Origin: Gammaproteobacteria bacterium
GTDB taxonomy: Bacteria; Pseudomonadota; Gammaproteobacteria; UBA6429; Thiohalophilaceae
Length of the DNA: 5,273 nucleotides
Assembly: GCA_024639445.1 (NCBI GenBank)
Contig: JAHEIJ010000181.1
Span: 1-5,273 of the forward strand
Reading direction: 5' to 3'
Program-made: the position numbers and the translations under genes
Notes under the pieces: generated by a model
Told to the model about the DNA's origin: nothing
What the model saw: the letters and a program-made list of their open reading frames with translations, nothing else
Database searches by the model: none
Shown: one piece after another, positions 5,068 through 5,273 of the stretch
How positions within the stretch are numbered: position 1 is the first letter of the stretch
How the letters are laid out: each line of letters starts with the position of its first letter

Positions 5068-5273
5068 GTAGATTAAATACACACCCAAAATTAAGTCTAT
5101 AGAACCACAAAATTCAGTCCACCAACCAGGAGTACCCGCATTTGTAAATAGCAAATCATGAAATGCGTCATAGACGGCATGCAAAATACATCCTATCCCA
5201 ACTAAAACAGCCGTCAGCGCTCGCTGTGATTTATATGCAATGAAAGCAAAAGCAAAGAAAACCATGCCTGCTA
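5005..5273 (-). CDS. Small integral membrane protein, unknown function (5' end outside window)
   Basis: The frame ends in TAG at 5005-5007 and is open to the window edge, with no stop before base 5273. The ATG at 5265 (86 residues to the end) falls inside an already hydrophobic segment and has no clear ribosome binding site, so the true start is probably outside the window. Numbering from that ATG, hydrophobic segments are FFAFAFIAY (3-11), ALTAVLVGIGCILHAVYDAF (16-35) and SIDLILGVYLIYLALTI (55-71), followed by a polar, basic tail. Conserved-looking residues are the H/D-rich HAVYDAFHDLLF (29-40) and GTPGWWTEFCGSIDLILG (44-61), the latter with a double tryptophan. I recall similar unnamed short membrane proteins with WW and FC motifs but cannot name the family or function. 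The STAS-like gene begins 181 bases downstream. Confidence 0.7.
   Translation of the reverse strand, partial: AGMVFFAFAFIAYKSQRALTAVLVGIGCILHAVYDAFHDLLFTNAGTPGWWTEFCGSIDLILGVYLIYLALTIRSKAQNQDAQRIHAG

Noticed and set aside
4884..5102. 72-codon plus-strand frame rich in proline and histidine
   Set aside because: It runs antisense across the GC-rich patch and the membrane-protein gene, with no ribosome binding site and no domain-like pattern.
4880..5110. 76-codon minus-strand frame with a paired-CxxC, zinc-ribbon-like string
   Set aside because: It starts inside the membrane-protein gene in another frame, has no ribosome binding site, and its N-terminal half is just the shadow of that gene. 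Only the local CxxC string is noted as a finding.

Overview
The window looks like ordinary chromosomal DNA from a Gammaproteobacterium. This is an inference from gene content and style: a ClsC-like phospholipase D lipoprotein, a secreted SYLF protein, a DUF4399 exported protein, a membrane GGDEF protein, and moderate, slightly AT-rich composition between genes. I cannot name a genus. I see no tRNA, rRNA, CRISPR array, transposase, integrase or phage gene.

All six genes I can support lie on the minus strand, so transcription runs from high to low coordinates. In that order they are: a small membrane protein whose 5' end is beyond the window (5005-5273); a 121-residue STAS/SpoIIAA-like protein (4458-4823); a six-helix membrane diguanylate cyclase with an intact active site and I-site (3386-4360); a secreted SYLF (YSC84-type) protein (2461-3039); a cardiolipin synthase-like phospholipase D lipoprotein (563-2137); and the N-terminal part of a DUF4399 exported protein, cut at base 1 (1-228).

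Although co-oriented, the genes are separated by roughly 97, 181, 278, 334 and 346 bases. Hairpins follow the SYLF gene and the GGDEF gene. This looks like a row of single-gene units rather than one operon. The only pair close enough to be co-transcribed is the STAS gene and the GGDEF gene (97-base gap), and even there the gap holds a dyad and a possible flagellar-sigma-like promoter.

Functionally, three adjacent genes (SYLF, phospholipase D, DUF4399) encode exported envelope proteins. The upstream pair points to c-di-GMP signalling beside a small soluble STAS-fold protein. I found no convincing new multi-gene defence or mobile system. The items most worth a second look are the lysine-rich insert next to the second catalytic motif of the phospholipase, the STAS-GGDEF pair with its gap signals, a GC-rich patch and imperfect 17-base repeat around the end of the membrane-protein gene, and a tandem TATGGGGG element upstream of the SYLF gene.
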